Source: Marinobacter subterrani
GTDB lineage: Bacteria; Pseudomonadota; Gammaproteobacteria; Pseudomonadales; Oleiphilaceae
NCBI RefSeq assembly: GCF_001045555.1
Contig: NZ_LFBU01000001.1
Location: 2,914,001-2,978,000, forward strand
Length of the DNA: 64,000 nucleotides
Direction: 5' to 3'
In this document: piece after piece, positions 10,173 through 19,727 of the stretch
How positions within the stretch are numbered: the stretch's first letter is position 1
How the letters are laid out: each line of letters opens with the position of its first letter
Notes under the pieces: generated by a model
Told to the model about the DNA's origin: nothing
What the model saw: the letters and a program-made list of their open reading frames with translations, nothing else
The model's database searches: none
Translations under genes and position numbers: made by a program

Positions 10173-10859
10173 ATGAACCCTTACCTGATTGCCCCATCCA
10201 TCCTGTCCGCCGATTTTGCCCGCCTGGGCGAAGAAGTCGATAACGTCCTGGCCGCCGGTGCCGATGTGGTGCACTTCGATGTGATGGACAATCACTACGT
10301 TCCCAACCTGACCATCGGCCCCATGGTATGTGAGGCCCTGCGCAAACACGGCGTGACAGCGCCTATCGATGTCCACCTGATGGTCTCGCCGGTGGACGAC
10401 CTGATCCGCATGTTCATTGATACCGGCGCCAGCTACATCACCTTCCACCCGGAAGCATCCAACCATATCGATCGTTCTCTGCAGTTGATCCGTGAGGGTG
10501 GCTGCCAGGCCGGCCTGGTGTTCAACCCCGCGACACCGCTGCATTACATGGATCATGTGATGGACAAGCTGGACATGGTGCTGCTGATGTCGGTCAACCC
10601 GGGCTTCGGCGGCCAGAAGTTCATTCCCGGCACCCTGGACAAGCTGCGGGAAGCCCGCCGCCGCATCGATGCCAGCAACTACAACATCCGGCTGGAAATC
10701 GACGGCGGCGTCAAAACCGACAACATCCGGGAAATCGCCGAAGCGGGTGCCGACACCTTTGTGGCCGGTTCCGCCATCTTCAACACCGACGACTACAAGG
10801 CGACCATCGACGCCATGCGCGACGAGCTGGAGCAGGCCCGGAAGGTCATTGGCGGATGA
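10173..10859 (+). CDS. rpe: Ribulose-phosphate 3-epimerase
   Basis: Interconverts ribulose 5-phosphate and xylulose 5-phosphate in the pentose phosphate pathway. This is a TIM barrel of 228 residues with all family motifs: [13 protein letters not shown] at the N-terminus, [17 protein letters not shown] (metal-binding His/Asp), [17 protein letters not shown] and EIDGGV. The ATG start follows GAGAG. It overlaps gph by ATGA. The order rpe-gph-trpE is shared with pseudomonads. Confidence 0.98.
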   Translation: MNPYLIAPSILSADFARLGEEVDNVLAAGADVVHFDVMDNHYVPNLTIGPMVCEALRKHGVTAPIDVHLMVSPVDDLIRMFIDTGASYITFHPEASNHIDRSLQLIREGGCQAGLVFNPATPLHYMDHVMDKLDMVLLMSVNPGFGGQKFIPGTLDKLREARRRIDASNYNIRLEIDGGVKTDNIREIAEAGADTFVAGSAIFNTDDYKATIDAMRDELEQARKVIGG

Positions 10860-11545
10860 GTCTCAAAGGTCTGTTCAATACCCGATGGCCCGGTGTTGCC
10901 CTGTTCGACCTGGACGGCACTCTGGTGGACAGCGCGCCGGATCTGGCAGCCGCGGTCGATCAGATGCTGGAACACCTGGGCCGGTCCCCGGCCGGCATTG
11001 ACCGGGTAAGGCAATGGGTCGGCAATGGTGCGGGCATTCTGGTGCGCCGTGCCCTGGCCGGACAGGTGGATTGGGAGCCGGCACGACCCAAAGACGACGC
11101 CCTGTTCCAGGATGCCCTGGCGATCTTCTACCACGCCTATGGCCAGATCAACGGCCGGCACTCGGTAGTCTACGCCGGTGTTGAAGCCTGCCTGACCCAC
11201 CTGAAGAACCAGGGTTGCCGGCTCGGTGTGGTGACCAACAAACCGGAACAGTTTGTTGCGCCCCTGCTCAAGCAGATGGGCCTCGAGCACTGGTTCGACC
11301 TGAGCCTTGGCGGCGACACCCTGCCGGTGAAAAAACCCGATCCGGCGCCGTTGCTCCATGCCATGGAGGCGCTGGGCGGAACCCGCGGCACCACGGTAAT
11401 GGTGGGCGATTCGGCAACGGACATTAACGCCGCCCTGGCCGCCGGCATTCCCTGCGTGGCGGTCCGCTACGGTTACAACTATGGCCCTTCGGTCGATACG
11501 CTCGGCGCCGACGCAGTTGTTGATTCGCTGGCCGAGCTTTTGTAA
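10856..11545 (+). CDS. gph: Phosphoglycolate phosphatase
   Basis: HAD-superfamily phosphatase that removes 2-phosphoglycolate, a by-product of oxidative DNA damage repair. HAD motif I is [14 protein letters not shown] (about residues 14-27), motif II is VVTNKP, motif III is the KKPDPAP region, and motif IV is VGDSATDI. The 229-residue length is normal. The start overlaps rpe by 4 nt. The 3' end abuts the trp leader; a weak promoter-like pair (TTGTTG 11517, TGTAAT 11541) lies inside its last codons. Confidence 0.95.
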   Translation: MSLKGLFNTRWPGVALFDLDGTLVDSAPDLAAAVDQMLEHLGRSPAGIDRVRQWVGNGAGILVRRALAGQVDWEPARPKDDALFQDALAIFYHAYGQINGRHSVVYAGVEACLTHLKNQGCRLGVVTNKPEQFVAPLLKQMGLEHWFDLSLGGDTLPVKKPDPAPLLHAMEALGGTRGTTVMVGDSATDINAALAAGIPCVAVRYGYNYGPSVDTLGADAVVDSLAELL

Positions 11546-11563
11546 TCTCACAAGGAACTTACA

Positions 11564-11674
11564 TTGAGCACTTCTTTACGGGAGATTCCTGCCGTGCAGG
11601 GACTGAATCTGATCGCAGCGCGCGGCATCCTGACCACCCGCGCAACACGATGGTGGCGATGGCGCACCGGCTGA
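11564..11674 (+). CDS. trp operon leader peptide (attenuation leader)
   Basis: A 36-codon reading frame starts at TTG 11564, preceded by the ribosome site AAGGA (spacing about 7). It ends TGG TGG CGA TGG CGC ACC GGC TGA, so three Trp codons (11651-11656 and 11660-11662) sit just before the stop. It lies between gph and trpE, where a tryptophan-sensing leader belongs. The ribosome would stall at the Trp codons when charged tRNA-Trp is scarce. Inverted repeats downstream are GGCT-GAGCT-AGCC at 11669-11681, overlapping the stop, and an 8-bp stem at 11724-11745. No hairpin is followed by a clear U tract, so the antitermination structure is not resolved. Confidence 0.75.
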   Translation: MSTSLREIPAVQGLNLIAARGILTTRATRWWRWRTG

Positions 11675-11723
11675 GCTAGCCCGGCGGCTGACTGGCACCT
11701 GCCTGTCGAGACCGCAGCACCTG

Positions 11724-11745
11724 ATGAAAGTACAGGCTTTCGTCC
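11724..11745 (+). promoter_or_regulatory. Candidate attenuator hairpin upstream of trpE
   Basis: GATGAAAG (11724-11731) and CTTTCGTC (11738-11745) can form an 8-bp stem with one G-U pair and a 6-nt loop, between the Trp-rich leader peptide and trpE. It lacks a following T-run, so it may be an anti-terminator or a translational element rather than an intrinsic terminator. Confidence 0.35.
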
Positions 11746-11777
11746 ACAATGCAGATCAGATTTCAGGAAACCGTACC

Positions 11778-13265
11778 ATGACACCCGAGCAATTCTCCGA
11801 GCTCGCCAGCGCCGGCTTCAACCGTATCCCCGTGTACCGCGAGGTGCTGGCCGACCTCGACACACCCCTGAGCACTTACCTCAAACTGGCCAGCGGGCCA
11901 TACTCCTACCTGTTTGAATCCGTTCAGGGCGGGGAGAAATGGGGCCGTTACTCCATTATCGGTCTGCCCAGCCACGAAGTGCTGAAGGTCTTTGACCACC
12001 GCGTGGAAATCAGCCGCGGCGGCGAGCTTGTCGAGGCGGAAGAGGTGGACGATCCCCTGGCTTTTGTTGAGGCCTACCAGAAACGCTTCCATGCGCCGGA
12101 CCTGGACACACTGCCCCGGTTCAACGGTGGCCTGGTGGGTTACTTCGGCTACGACACCGTGCGCTATATCGAGAAACGTCTGCGCAAGAGCTGCCCGCCG
12201 GACAAAATCGGCACCCCGGACATCCTGCTGATGGTGTCCAACGAGATCGTGGTGTTCGACAACCTGCGGGGCAAACTGCATCTGATTGTGCATGCCGATC
12301 CGTCGGTCGAAGGCGCGTTCGAACAGGCCCAGGCCCGCATTGATGAGCTGGAAAACCGGTTGCACCGGCAAACCGTCGATGCCCCCCGCACCCCCGAACA
12401 CCTGCGCGGCAAAACCGTGGACGAAAGCGACTTCATCTCCGGCTTCACCCAGGACAGGTTCGAAGCCGCGGTGGACAAGATCAAGGGCTACGTGCTGGAC
12501 GGCGATGTCATGCAGACGGTGATTTCCCAGCGTATGTCGATTCCGTTCGAGGCGCCGCCGCTCAACTTGTACCGGTCCCTGCGGGTGCTGAACCCGTCGC
12601 CCTACATGTACTTCCTGGACCTGGAGGACTTCCACATTGTCGGCTCGTCCCCGGAAATCCTGGCCCGGGTGGAGGATGAGGAAGTGACCGTGCGGCCCAT
12701 CGCCGGTACCCGCAAGCGCGGCGCCACCGATGCCGAAGATAACGCCCTGGAAGCCGAATTGCTGGCCGACCCGAAAGAAATTGCCGAGCACCTTATGCTG
12801 ATCGACCTGGGCCGCAACGACGCCGGCCGGGTGTCGGAAACCGGCACGGTCCGGCTGACCGACAAGATGATCGTGGAGCGCTACTCGCACGTGATGCACA
12901 TTGTCTCCAACGTCACCGGTCGGCTCAAAGACAACACCAGTTGCCTGGACGTGCTGCGCGCCACCCTGCCCGCCGGCACCCTCAGCGGTGCACCCAAGAT
13001 CCGGGCCATGGAAATCATCGACGAGCTGGAACCGGTCAAGCGCGGGGTTTACGGCGGCGCCGTGGGCTATCTGTCGTTCAACGGCAACATGGATACCGCC
13101 ATCGCCATCCGCACTGCGGTGATCAAGGACAACACCCTGCACATCCAGGCCGGCGCCGGCGTGGTGGCCGATTCGGTACCCCGCCTCGAGTGGAAGGAAA
13201 CCATGAACAAGGGCCGCGCCATCTTCCGCGCGGTGGCCATGACCTACAACGATTTCGACCACTGA
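11778..13265 (+). CDS. trpE: Anthranilate synthase component I
   Basis: Aminates chorismate and eliminates pyruvate to give anthranilate, the first step of tryptophan synthesis, using ammonia from TrpG. The N-terminal domain has the Trp-feedback site [16 protein letters not shown] (about residues 48-63). The C-terminal chorismate-binding domain has [23 protein letters not shown] and [18 protein letters not shown] 11778, with AGGAAA upstream, gives the family N-terminus [18 protein letters not shown]. An in-frame ATG at 11724 would add 18 residues inside the leader hairpin and is rejected. trpG follows after 16 nt. Confidence 0.97.
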   Translation: MTPEQFSELASAGFNRIPVYREVLADLDTPLSTYLKLASGPYSYLFESVQGGEKWGRYSIIGLPSHEVLKVFDHRVEISRGGELVEAEEVDDPLAFVEAYQKRFHAPDLDTLPRFNGGLVGYFGYDTVRYIEKRLRKSCPPDKIGTPDILLMVSNEIVVFDNLRGKLHLIVHADPSVEGAFEQAQARIDELENRLHRQTVDAPRTPEHLRGKTVDESDFISGFTQDRFEAAVDKIKGYVLDGDVMQTVISQRMSIPFEAPPLNLYRSLRVLNPSPYMYFLDLEDFHIVGSSPEILARVEDEEVTVRPIAGTRKRGATDAEDNALEAELLADPKEIAEHLMLIDLGRNDAGRVSETGTVRLTDKMIVERYSHVMHIVSNVTGRLKDNTSCLDVLRATLPAGTLSGAPKIRAMEIIDELEPVKRGVYGGAVGYLSFNGNMDTAIAIRTAVIKDNTLHIQAGAGVVADSVPRLEWKETMNKGRAIFRAVAMTYNDFDH

Positions 13266-13281
13266 GGCGGAGGAAAAGATT

Positions 13282-13863
13282 ATGTTGCTGATGATCGATA
13301 ACTACGATTCCTTCACCTACAACGTGGTGCAGTATCTGGCCGAACTGGGCGCGGACGTGCAGGTTTACCGGAACGATGAAATCACCATCGAACAGATTGA
13401 AGCCCTGAACCCGGAGCGCCTGGTAATTTCTCCCGGCCCCTGCACGCCCAATGAGGCAGGCATCTCCATGGACGCCATCCGGCATTTCGCCGGCAAGCTG
13501 CCGATCCTGGGCATCTGCCTGGGCCACCAGGCCATCGGCCAGGTCTACGGCGGCGACATCATCCGCGCCGGCCGCGTGATGCATGGCAAGGTGTCCCCGG
13601 TGTTCCACAAGGACACGGGCGTGTTCCGGGGCCTGAGCAATCCACTGCAGGCCACCCGCTACCATAGCCTGGTGATCGACAAGACCACCCTGCCCGACTG
13701 TCTGGAAGTGACCGCCTGGACCCGCAACGACGATGGCTCCATCGAGGAGATCATGGGAGTCCGCCACAAGACGTTGCCGATCGAGGGCGTGCAGTTCCAT
13801 CCAGAGTCGATTATGACCGAACAGGGCCACGAGCTGCTGCGCAACTTTCTGAGAACCCAATAA
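13282..13863 (+). CDS. trpG: Anthranilate synthase component II (glutamine amidotransferase)
   Basis: Class I glutamine amidotransferase that supplies ammonia to TrpE; in many gammaproteobacteria the same subunit also serves PabB in folate synthesis. The catalytic triad is visible as GICLGHQ (Cys79) and the HPES pair (about His172/Glu174). The oxyanion [11 protein letters not shown] is at about 50-60. The ribosome site GGAGGAAAAG precedes ATG. Lies in trpE-trpG-trpD, with trpD 11 nt downstream. Confidence 0.96.
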   Translation: MLLMIDNYDSFTYNVVQYLAELGADVQVYRNDEITIEQIEALNPERLVISPGPCTPNEAGISMDAIRHFAGKLPILGICLGHQAIGQVYGGDIIRAGRVMHGKVSPVFHKDTGVFRGLSNPLQATRYHSLVIDKTTLPDCLEVTAWTRNDDGSIEEIMGVRHKTLPIEGVQFHPESIMTEQGHELLRNFLRTQ

Positions 13864-13874
13864 GAGGCCGACAC

Positions 13875-14903
13875 ATGGACATGAAAGAAGCACTCAACCG
13901 CATTGCCTCCAACCTGGACCTGTCCCGGGAGGAAATGAAGGACGTGATGCGCATCGTCATGAACGGCGAGGCCACGGACGCGCAGATCGGCGCGTTTCTC
14001 ATGGGGTTGCGCCTGAAGAGCGAAACCATCGACGAAATCACCGGCGCCACCGAAGTGATGCGGGAGCTGGCCACCGGCGTCACCGTTAACGCCGAGCCAC
14101 TGGTGGATATCGTCGGCACGGGCGGCGACGGCGCCAACCTGTTCAACGTGTCCTCGGCTGCCTCTTTTGTGGTGGCGGCCGCCGGCGGCTTTGTCGCCAA
14201 GCATGGCAACCGGGGTGTGTCCTCCAAGAGCGGAAGCGCGGATCTTATCGAGAAAGCCGGTATCAATCTGAACATGAAACCGGAGGAGGTGGCGCGCTGC
14301 GTGGAGCAGATCGGGGTCGGGTTCATGTTCGCCCCGGCGCACCACGGCGCCATGAAGCATGCCATTGGCCCCCGCAAGGAGCTGGGCTGCCGCACCATTT
14401 TTAACATTCTCGGCCCGATGACCAATCCGGCGGGCGTGAAACGCCAACTGATCGGCGTGTTCACCCGGGAATTGTGCCGCCCGATGGCGGAGGTGCTGCA
14501 ACGATTGGGCGCGGAGCATATTATGGTGGTGCATTCCAAAGACGGGCTAGATGAAATCAGTCTGGCCAGCGCCACCCACGTGGCCGAACTGAAAGACGGC
14601 AAGATCAGCGAATACGACATCACACCCGAGGATCTCGGCATCAAAAGTCAGACGCTGGTCGGTCTGGCAGTGGACTCCTCGGAGGAATCCCTGAAGCTGA
14701 TCCGGGCCGCCTTCGGCCGTGGTCACGACGAGATGGCGGAGAAAGCCCGGGATCTGATTGCCCTGAACGCTGGCGCGGCGATTTACGTGGCGGGCCTAAC
14801 GAAGACGCCGAAAGAAGGCGTGGATATGGCACTGGATGCTATGGGTTCTGGTCTGGCGGCGGGCAAGATGTCCGAGTTGGCTGACTTTTCTCAGTGTTTT
14901 TGA
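13875..14903 (+). CDS. trpD: Anthranilate phosphoribosyltransferase
   Basis: Transfers phosphoribosyl from PRPP to anthranilate, the second step of tryptophan synthesis. Signature motifs are the PRPP-binding [18 protein letters not shown] (about residues 77-94), [15 protein letters not shown], and [18 protein letters not shown] near 180. The 342-residue length is normal. In related genomes trpC follows directly; here a 162-nt gap with hairpin element A separates them. Confidence 0.97.
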   Translation: MDMKEALNRIASNLDLSREEMKDVMRIVMNGEATDAQIGAFLMGLRLKSETIDEITGATEVMRELATGVTVNAEPLVDIVGTGGDGANLFNVSSAASFVVAAAGGFVAKHGNRGVSSKSGSADLIEKAGINLNMKPEEVARCVEQIGVGFMFAPAHHGAMKHAIGPRKELGCRTIFNILGPMTNPAGVKRQLIGVFTRELCRPMAEVLQRLGAEHIMVVHSKDGLDEISLASATHVAELKDGKISEYDITPEDLGIKSQTLVGLAVDSSEESLKLIRAAFGRGHDEMAEKARDLIALNAGAAIYVAGLTKTPKEGVDMALDAMGSGLAAGKMSELADFSQCF

Positions 14904-14931
14904 TCCCGGCCTGCTGAGATTGCAGCCGGAC

Positions 14932-15041
14932 GAGCTGGTGGGGCGTCCCTTCCGAAACACGCCCGTGAATACATCCCTGTAGGGCTTGGCTGCAGCCATC
15001 CATGGCTGCAGACAGTTTCGGAAGGGACGCCCCACCAGCTC
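14932..15041 (-). repeat. Hairpin element A (dispersed family, tandem GGA-loop core)
   Basis: Perfect 27-bp inverted arms (14932-14958 and 15015-15041) flank a 56-nt core. On the minus strand the core folds into two further hairpins. One has a 9-bp stem with loop TGGA (14990-15011). The other is TACA-GGGA-TGTA (14970-14981). The core continues ATTCACGGGCGT on that strand. The same core, with different arm sequences, occurs at 15905, 40299, 60180 and 62671. It splits trpD from trpC; its GGA strand is antisense to the trp transcript. The long stem could also affect read-through. Confidence 0.95.
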
Positions 15042-15065
15042 TCGCATACTTTTTACGGGCCTGAT

Positions 15066-15887
15066 ATGACTGACAGACATTTGGATAAGACACCCACGAT
15101 TCTTCGGAAAATTGTTGATCGGAAGTGGGAAGAAATCGACGAGCGCAAGACCAAGGTCAGCATCGACGACTTAAAGGCCAAGGCGGGAGACCAGCCGACG
15201 GCGCGAGGCTTCGCGAATGCCTTGCGTACGCGGATTGAAATCGGAACGCCCGCCGTCATCGCCGAAATCAAGAAGGCCTCGCCCAGCAAGGGCATCCTGC
15301 GGGATCCGTTCGAGCCGGCCGCTATTGCCGAGAGTTACGAGAACGGCGGCGCCGCCTGTTTGTCCGTGCTCACCGACAAAGACTTCTTCCAGGGCCACGA
15401 GGACTATCTGGTCGCCGCCCGCAACGCCTGTAGCCTGCCGGTGATCCGAAAGGACTTCATGGTCGCGCCCTACCAGGTTTACGAAAGCCGGGCCATCGGC
15501 GCCGACTGCATCCTGCTGATCGCCGCCTGCCTGACCAGGGACCAGATGCAGGAACTGGAAGGCATTGCCCATGAAATCGGGCTGGATGTGTTGGTCGAAG
15601 TGCACGATGGTGAAGAACTGGACGATGCATTGACGCTGACGACCCCTCTGGTCGGCATCAACAACCGGAACCTGCACACCTTCGAGGTGTCGCTGGACAC
15701 CACCTTTGATCTGCACGAGCGGATTTCCGCAGACCGCCTGACCATCACCGAAAGCGGCATCATGACCAGGAATGATGTGGGCGCCATGACCGGCCGTGGG
15801 ATTTACGGTTTCCTGGTGGGGGAATCTTTCATGCGGGCTGAAGAACCAGGTCAGAAATTACGGGAGCTGTTTTTCCCCGCAGGCTGA
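15066..15887 (+). CDS. trpC: Indole-3-glycerol-phosphate synthase
   Basis: Cyclises CdRP to indole-3-glycerol phosphate, the fourth step of tryptophan synthesis. Monofunctional TIM barrel of 273 residues without a fused TrpF. Motifs are [54 protein letters not shown] and GFLVGESFM. No clear ribosome site is seen before ATG 15066, so translation initiation may be weak or the start slightly different. It is bounded on both sides by hairpin elements A and B. Confidence 0.96.
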   Translation: MTDRHLDKTPTILRKIVDRKWEEIDERKTKVSIDDLKAKAGDQPTARGFANALRTRIEIGTPAVIAEIKKASPSKGILRDPFEPAAIAESYENGGAACLSVLTDKDFFQGHEDYLVAARNACSLPVIRKDFMVAPYQVYESRAIGADCILLIAACLTRDQMQELEGIAHEIGLDVLVEVHDGEELDDALTLTTPLVGINNRNLHTFEVSLDTTFDLHERISADRLTITESGIMTRNDVGAMTGRGIYGFLVGESFMRAEEPGQKLRELFFPAG

Positions 15888-15904
15888 CTCCTTCAGATGG
15901 GGTG

Positions 15905-16009
15905 AGTCGGCGGGCAAGGCTTGCCAAAATCGTGCGGAGCCAGGGATGGCGGAGCCGAGCGTACAAGGATGTATTCACAGCGTATTTTGGCAAGCCTTGC
16001 CCGCCGACT
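15905..16009 (+). repeat. Hairpin element B (dispersed family, exact CsrA-consensus loop)
   Basis: Perfect 26-bp arms (15905-15930 and 15984-16009) flank a 53-nt core. On the plus strand, hairpin 1 is GCCA-GGGA-TGGC (15939-15950). Hairpin 2 is GTACAAGGATGTA (15961-15973), which matches the CsrA SELEX consensus RUACARGGAUGU at every position. The two GGA triplets are 20 nt apart. It lies between the convergent ends of trpC and the DUF4202 gene. GATGGGGTG (15896-15904) and CACCCATC (16016-16023) can extend the stem with bulges. It may also act as a trpC 3' terminator. Confidence 0.95.
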
Positions 16010-16021
16010 TACATGCACCCA

Positions 16022-16636
16022 TCATACATCAGGGTCGGCCAAAGCCTCCTGCAACAACTCCAGTAAATGCGCCGGCATCCCCTCCGCCAGCTTGAGCGCC
16101 GCCTCATGCCCGCGGGGCGACATCTTGCCCCATGTGCGGCGCACGATACGCAACCACTTGTCCCGGTCGTAGTCCGCCTTTTCCTCGTAGAAATCCGCGA
16201 AATAGCGCTCAAGGAACACCATGCAGGCAACGTCCTCGAGAAGTTGAGTGTCCTCATCCTGCCTCAGCTCCCGCTTGGTCAGAATGGTTTCCACCCGCTG
16301 GCACTCCTCCGCGGGATAACCACAGCCCGCCATGATCTCGGCGGCTCGCCGGCCGTGCATCCGTCCGCAGGCCTGGCGCCATTGATAATAAGCCTTGCGC
16401 CCTTCGGGATAATCCTTCCGGGGCATGGTCCAGCGCTCGATGTGCTGGGCCCGGCAGGCAATCTGCAGGCGTTCGGAAGGCTCCGGCTCCAGCGCAAAGA
16501 GCCAGCGGGTCATATGCTGGCTGTAGGCAAATTCCTTGGGCAGCCATTGCTCGCCCACCTGTTCCTGGTTCGGGTCCGCCCGATTGGCTATGTCAATTGC
16601 TTCCAGAGCGCATTCCAGGCGCGGGGATAGTTGCAT
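16022..16636 (-). CDS. DUF4202 domain-containing protein
   Basis: Cytoplasmic protein of unknown function, 204 residues, recognised as DUF4202 by its all-helical sequence. It has repeated conserved polar blocks: QHMTRWLFALEP, ACRAQHIERW, RKDYPEGRKAYYQWR and LTKRELRQDEDTQLLEDVACMVFLERYF. The His/Asp-rich blocks resemble HD-type phosphohydrolases, but I cannot assign a metal site with certainty. Its stop lies 13 nt from element B. Confidence 0.8.
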   Translation of the reverse strand: MQLSPRLECALEAIDIANRADPNQEQVGEQWLPKEFAYSQHMTRWLFALEPEPSERLQIACRAQHIERWTMPRKDYPEGRKAYYQWRQACGRMHGRRAAEIMAGCGYPAEECQRVETILTKRELRQDEDTQLLEDVACMVFLERYFADFYEEKADYDRDKWLRIVRRTWGKMSPRGHEAALKLAEGMPAHLLELLQEALADPDV

Positions 16637-17045
16637 GAGGGGTCACCTGTTACGAGAGTGGGCTACCGTCTGGCCCTGAACGGGCGGCCGTTCATTCTAG
16701 CGTTTCAGCTACAGCACCTCTACCACTGGGGACAGACGCGTCTAACTCCGGAGGGGGCAGCACTTTACGGCATTGCTCAACAACGCTATGCAGTTCAGAT
16801 TTATAGATACCCAAAACCACAACAGAGTTTCCCGGGATATTGTATTCACCGCCAACTGTACCCGAGAAGTTGCAATCCGCTTATGAAGCCCATATTCAGT
16901 CGGTGGAGCGAAAAGTGGCTGTGATTGCCCCCTGGCTTTTTCTGGCAACCAACATGGTCTACCAGTTTTCCCATGGAATCCGCCAGGGCCAAAGCTCCGG
17001 ACTGGCGGCTGCATTGCGACACTCCAGCCCCGGTGAGCCAGTGCC
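16637..17045. other. 409-bp stretch with no recognisable gene
   Basis: Between the DUF4202 and GST genes. It is visibly more AT-rich than its neighbours around 16760-16900. It holds a 10-bp palindrome AGACGCGTCT (16732-16741) next to CTGGGGACAG. Short open frames exist on both strands (for example 16742-17014 on the minus strand), but none has a ribosome site, recognised motif or typical codon use. Possibly a decayed insertion; I see nothing that proves it. Confidence 0.5.
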
Positions 17046-17663
17046 TCAGGCCTGGGCGGAAGGCCGCGCCTTGATGCGGTCGTACCAGGCCTGGAGGTTG
17101 GTCTGCTCCGGCTTGATGCGGATGTTCACCACCCGGGCAAACGCCACCGTGGTGAAGGCATTGATGTCCGCCGCGGTGAATCGCTCGCAGCAGATGTACT
17201 CCTTACCTGTCAGATGCTTGTCGAGAAAATGCATGAACTTCTCGACATTCTTGCCGCACTCCTCACCCCATTCCTTGATCGGGGTCATCCGGTCCTTGAA
17301 ATAACCGGTGGTGTGCTGGAAACACATGCCGGTGGGCATGAAGAAGAACAGTTCAACCCAGCGCAGCCACTGTTCGAGCTGTGCTTTTTCCAGCGGTGTG
17401 TCACCCAGCAGGCTGGGCGTGTCCGGGTGGCTCTCCTCAAAGTAGCGGCAAATGGCCATGGTTTCGGCAATGCTGGTGCCGTCGTCCAGTTCCAGCACCG
17501 GTACTTTTTTCATCGGATTTCTGGCAACAAACTCTGCAGTCAGGTTTTCGCCCTTCTGCAGGTCGATTTCGACAAATTCCACTTCATCAAGCAGGCCCTT
17601 TTCGGCCAGGAACATCCGCACACGGCGGGGGTTGGGGGCGGTTCTGGTTTCGAAGATCTTCAT
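17046..17663 (-). CDS. Glutathione S-transferase family protein
   Basis: Probable cytosolic GST of about 205 residues. The N-terminal thioredoxin-fold domain has the cis-Pro block NPMKKVPVLELDDGTSIAE and the glutathione gamma-Glu contact (SIAET). The C-terminal helical domain has FTAADINAF, the N-capping motif. The first residues (ETRTAPNPRRVRMFLAEK) have Pro-Asn where some classes have Ser/Cys, so the catalytic residue is unclear. ATG 17663 is preferred over 17678 because GGAG lies 9 nt before it. Substrate is unknown. Confidence 0.88.
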   Translation of the reverse strand: MKIFETRTAPNPRRVRMFLAEKGLLDEVEFVEIDLQKGENLTAEFVARNPMKKVPVLELDDGTSIAETMAICRYFEESHPDTPSLLGDTPLEKAQLEQWLRWVELFFFMPTGMCFQHTTGYFKDRMTPIKEWGEECGKNVEKFMHFLDKHLTGKEYICCERFTAADINAFTTVAFARVVNIRIKPEQTNLQAWYDRIKARPSAQA

Positions 17664-17753
17664 TGTTGTCAGCTCCATTGCTAATCAGCGAAGGCTTTGG
17701 CGTTTGAAAACCAGAAGACTGACCGGAAAGAACGGTTGCGTCAAGCAACCAGG

Positions 17754-18488
17754 CTAACGGGGCAGCCAGTTGCGGATCTGCTGGATAATCCAGTCAGGCT
17801 CGTCCAGCGGCAGGTCATGTCCGGCATCGGGGTGGAGTTTCAGGGTCCATTGCCAGCGTGCCTCCAGGGCCGCACTGCAGCGCCAGTGCACGATGCGGTC
17901 ACCGCGACTGGCCAGCACAAGGGCGTCGGCCAACGGGCGCTTCTGCGCCGGCGTATAGCGCGCAGCGGCGGTTAGCTGCCTGATGGCATTACGGGAACTG
18001 ACCGGGCGCTGGCGCTGGATGCTGTACCACTGTTTGGCCAGCGTTAACGGAACCTCTCGGTTCGAGGTCAGCCTGAGAAGATCCCGCTCCCGGTCAAACA
18101 GTTCCCGGCGACCCAGAAGCCTCAGAATCCAGGGCCAGGCGCCCGGGCGCATGCGCTGCCAGGGCGGGCTGAAGCCTGAGCTGGTGTTGATCAGAATCAG
18201 GTTCTGGATTTCACCTTCCATGGCATTCTGGGCCCAATCCAGCGCAACCATCCCCCCCATGGAAAGCGCCAGGATATTGAGTGGGCCGGGAACGTGGCGA
18301 ACCTGTTCGCGAACTTTTTTACAAATCCCGGCGACCCGTGCGGGGCTGTCTTCCCGGTAACGCACTCCTGTGCCGGGCAGATCGACCGTGTGAAAGCGGT
18401 CGTCCGGAAAAGCATCGCGCAACCGGGTGGCAAAGCTGCCCCAGTGTGCCTGTTCCCGTGTCAGACCCCGCAACAGAATCCAGTGCAT
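17754..18488 (-). CDS. Alpha/beta-fold hydrolase
   Basis: Soluble hydrolase of 244 residues, similar in layout to BioH/esterase-type enzymes. The N-terminus is WILLRGLTREQAHWG, the nucleophile elbow is LALSMGGM (Ser near 96), the acid lies in SRGDRIV and the catalytic His in AGHDLP. Substrate is not predictable. It starts 1 nt after the stop of the M14 peptidase gene, so the two form an operon. Confidence 0.85.
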   Translation of the reverse strand: MHWILLRGLTREQAHWGSFATRLRDAFPDDRFHTVDLPGTGVRYREDSPARVAGICKKVREQVRHVPGPLNILALSMGGMVALDWAQNAMEGEIQNLILINTSSGFSPPWQRMRPGAWPWILRLLGRRELFDRERDLLRLTSNREVPLTLAKQWYSIQRQRPVSSRNAIRQLTAAARYTPAQKRPLADALVLASRGDRIVHWRCSAALEARWQWTLKLHPDAGHDLPLDEPDWIIQQIRNWLPR

Positions 18489-18489
18489 G

Positions 18490-19590
18490 TTATTGAGAAT
18501 CCCGATACCAATGCATGATGGCGGCTTCTCTCAGCATGGACTCCTCTTCCCGGGCCGGCAACCAGTTCTCATGGCTGGCGGCGGCGTTGACCAGGAAGTC
18601 GATCCAGCTCAGGTGGCTGCGCAACACCCGCTTGTGCCTGTGGGGCACCAGCGGGTTGAAGAAACCCTGCAGCCTGAGCAACTGGCGAGGGCGCTTGCGA
18701 ATCCAGCGCCAGGAACCCATTTCCAGGGTCAGTGGCAGGAAGACCCCGGCGTTCTCGCGGTTCACCAGCTTGTAGAAGTAGTCCCACAAATCGCCGTGAG
18801 TCAGATAATGCCGGGACTGGGGCTCGAACCGGTAATCGTGGTTCGGGTAGGCCTGTTCCCAGATCAGTTTCAGGGCCATCACCGAGGCGATGCGGCGCAT
18901 CGGCCGCCGCCGGTAGGCATAGGGAAACCAGATCTGATCCTTCATGCCAAACCCGGAATGGCAGTCCAGTGCCACACTGAACGGTCGCCCGGGCAGCAGC
19001 TCCTGGATCACCGATTCCAGCGCACGGTTTTCCGGCTCCATACCCTGCTCCGGGTCTCCGGTGTACCAGGGCAGGCACGGTGAAAAACGCTGCCCTCCCA
19101 GCAGGAACGCACTGCGGTCCTGGGCGGTGATCGGCGCATTGCGCATCAGGTCCACCCCGTTGGGGTTGCTGCGCTGGTTCAGGTACATGCCTCCGGGATT
19201 GAGGATGGGCAGCAGCGTTATCCGTACTTTCTGAAGCAGGCCAGCCAGATTCTCATCCCAGGTGACCCTGGCCAGCAGGGTCTGCAGCCAGGCCAACACC
19301 ACCTGACTGCCAATCCGCTCCAGCCCGTGCACGCCACCCACCAGTAACACCACCGGGACATCCGGCCGGGATGAGCCGATGTCCGCCCGGTAGATGGGAA
19401 GCGACAGGTCCTTCATGTTCACCCGGTCAACCACCCGGGTGGTGATCGGCTCCGGCGCCTCGGCCAGCATTCGCTCGAGGCTCACCAGCTCCGGCAGGAA
19501 GGTGCGCAACAGCCGGCGCTGCCGCCCGTCCCGGGCAGCCTGCTCGCTGGCAATGGCAGTATGGGGCGTCAGGTCGCGCAATTCGGTCAT
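18490..19590 (-). CDS. M14-family zinc carboxypeptidase-like protein
   Basis: Predicted metallopeptidase of 366 residues. Zinc ligands fit M14: GGVHGLERIG (HxxE near residue 90) and the third ligand in ALDCHSGFG. The general-base Glu is plausible in LTLEMGSW. There is no signal peptide, so it appears cytoplasmic. It may act on peptides or an amide such as a succinylated or peptidoglycan-derived substrate, but I cannot choose. Operon with the downstream hydrolase. Divergent from the proX-type gene with a 285-nt gap. Confidence 0.8.
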   Translation of the reverse strand: MTELRDLTPHTAIASEQAARDGRQRRLLRTFLPELVSLERMLAEAPEPITTRVVDRVNMKDLSLPIYRADIGSSRPDVPVVLLVGGVHGLERIGSQVVLAWLQTLLARVTWDENLAGLLQKVRITLLPILNPGGMYLNQRSNPNGVDLMRNAPITAQDRSAFLLGGQRFSPCLPWYTGDPEQGMEPENRALESVIQELLPGRPFSVALDCHSGFGMKDQIWFPYAYRRRPMRRIASVMALKLIWEQAYPNHDYRFEPQSRHYLTHGDLWDYFYKLVNRENAGVFLPLTLEMGSWRWIRKRPRQLLRLQGFFNPLVPHRHKRVLRSHLSWIDFLVNAAASHENWLPAREEESMLREAAIMHWYRDSQ

Positions 19591-19699
19591 GACAATCTCC
19601 GGCGTTGGGGTGAGCGGAGTCTAGCCATGAATTGCTACAGCTTGTTGACCATCGAGCAGGAAAATATGCCTCCATTAAAGACGTATTTTGAATTCATCC

Positions 19700-19727
19700 T
19701 TGTAACTGAGCACAGGTTCGTTATCCT
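19700..19727 (+). promoter_or_regulatory. Candidate promoter for the betaine-type transporter operon
   Basis: TTGTAA (19700-19705) and TATCCT (19722-19727) with a 16-nt spacer, each matching 4/6 of the sigma-70 consensus. They lie about 150 nt upstream of the substrate-binding protein gene. An inverted repeat TCACA-CT-TGTGA (19766-19777) lies downstream and might be an operator. Weak evidence. Confidence 0.3.

Noticed and set aside
11763..13262. 499-codon minus-strand frame opposite trpE
   Set aside because: Shadow of trpE, His/Val/Gly-rich with no recognisable domain.
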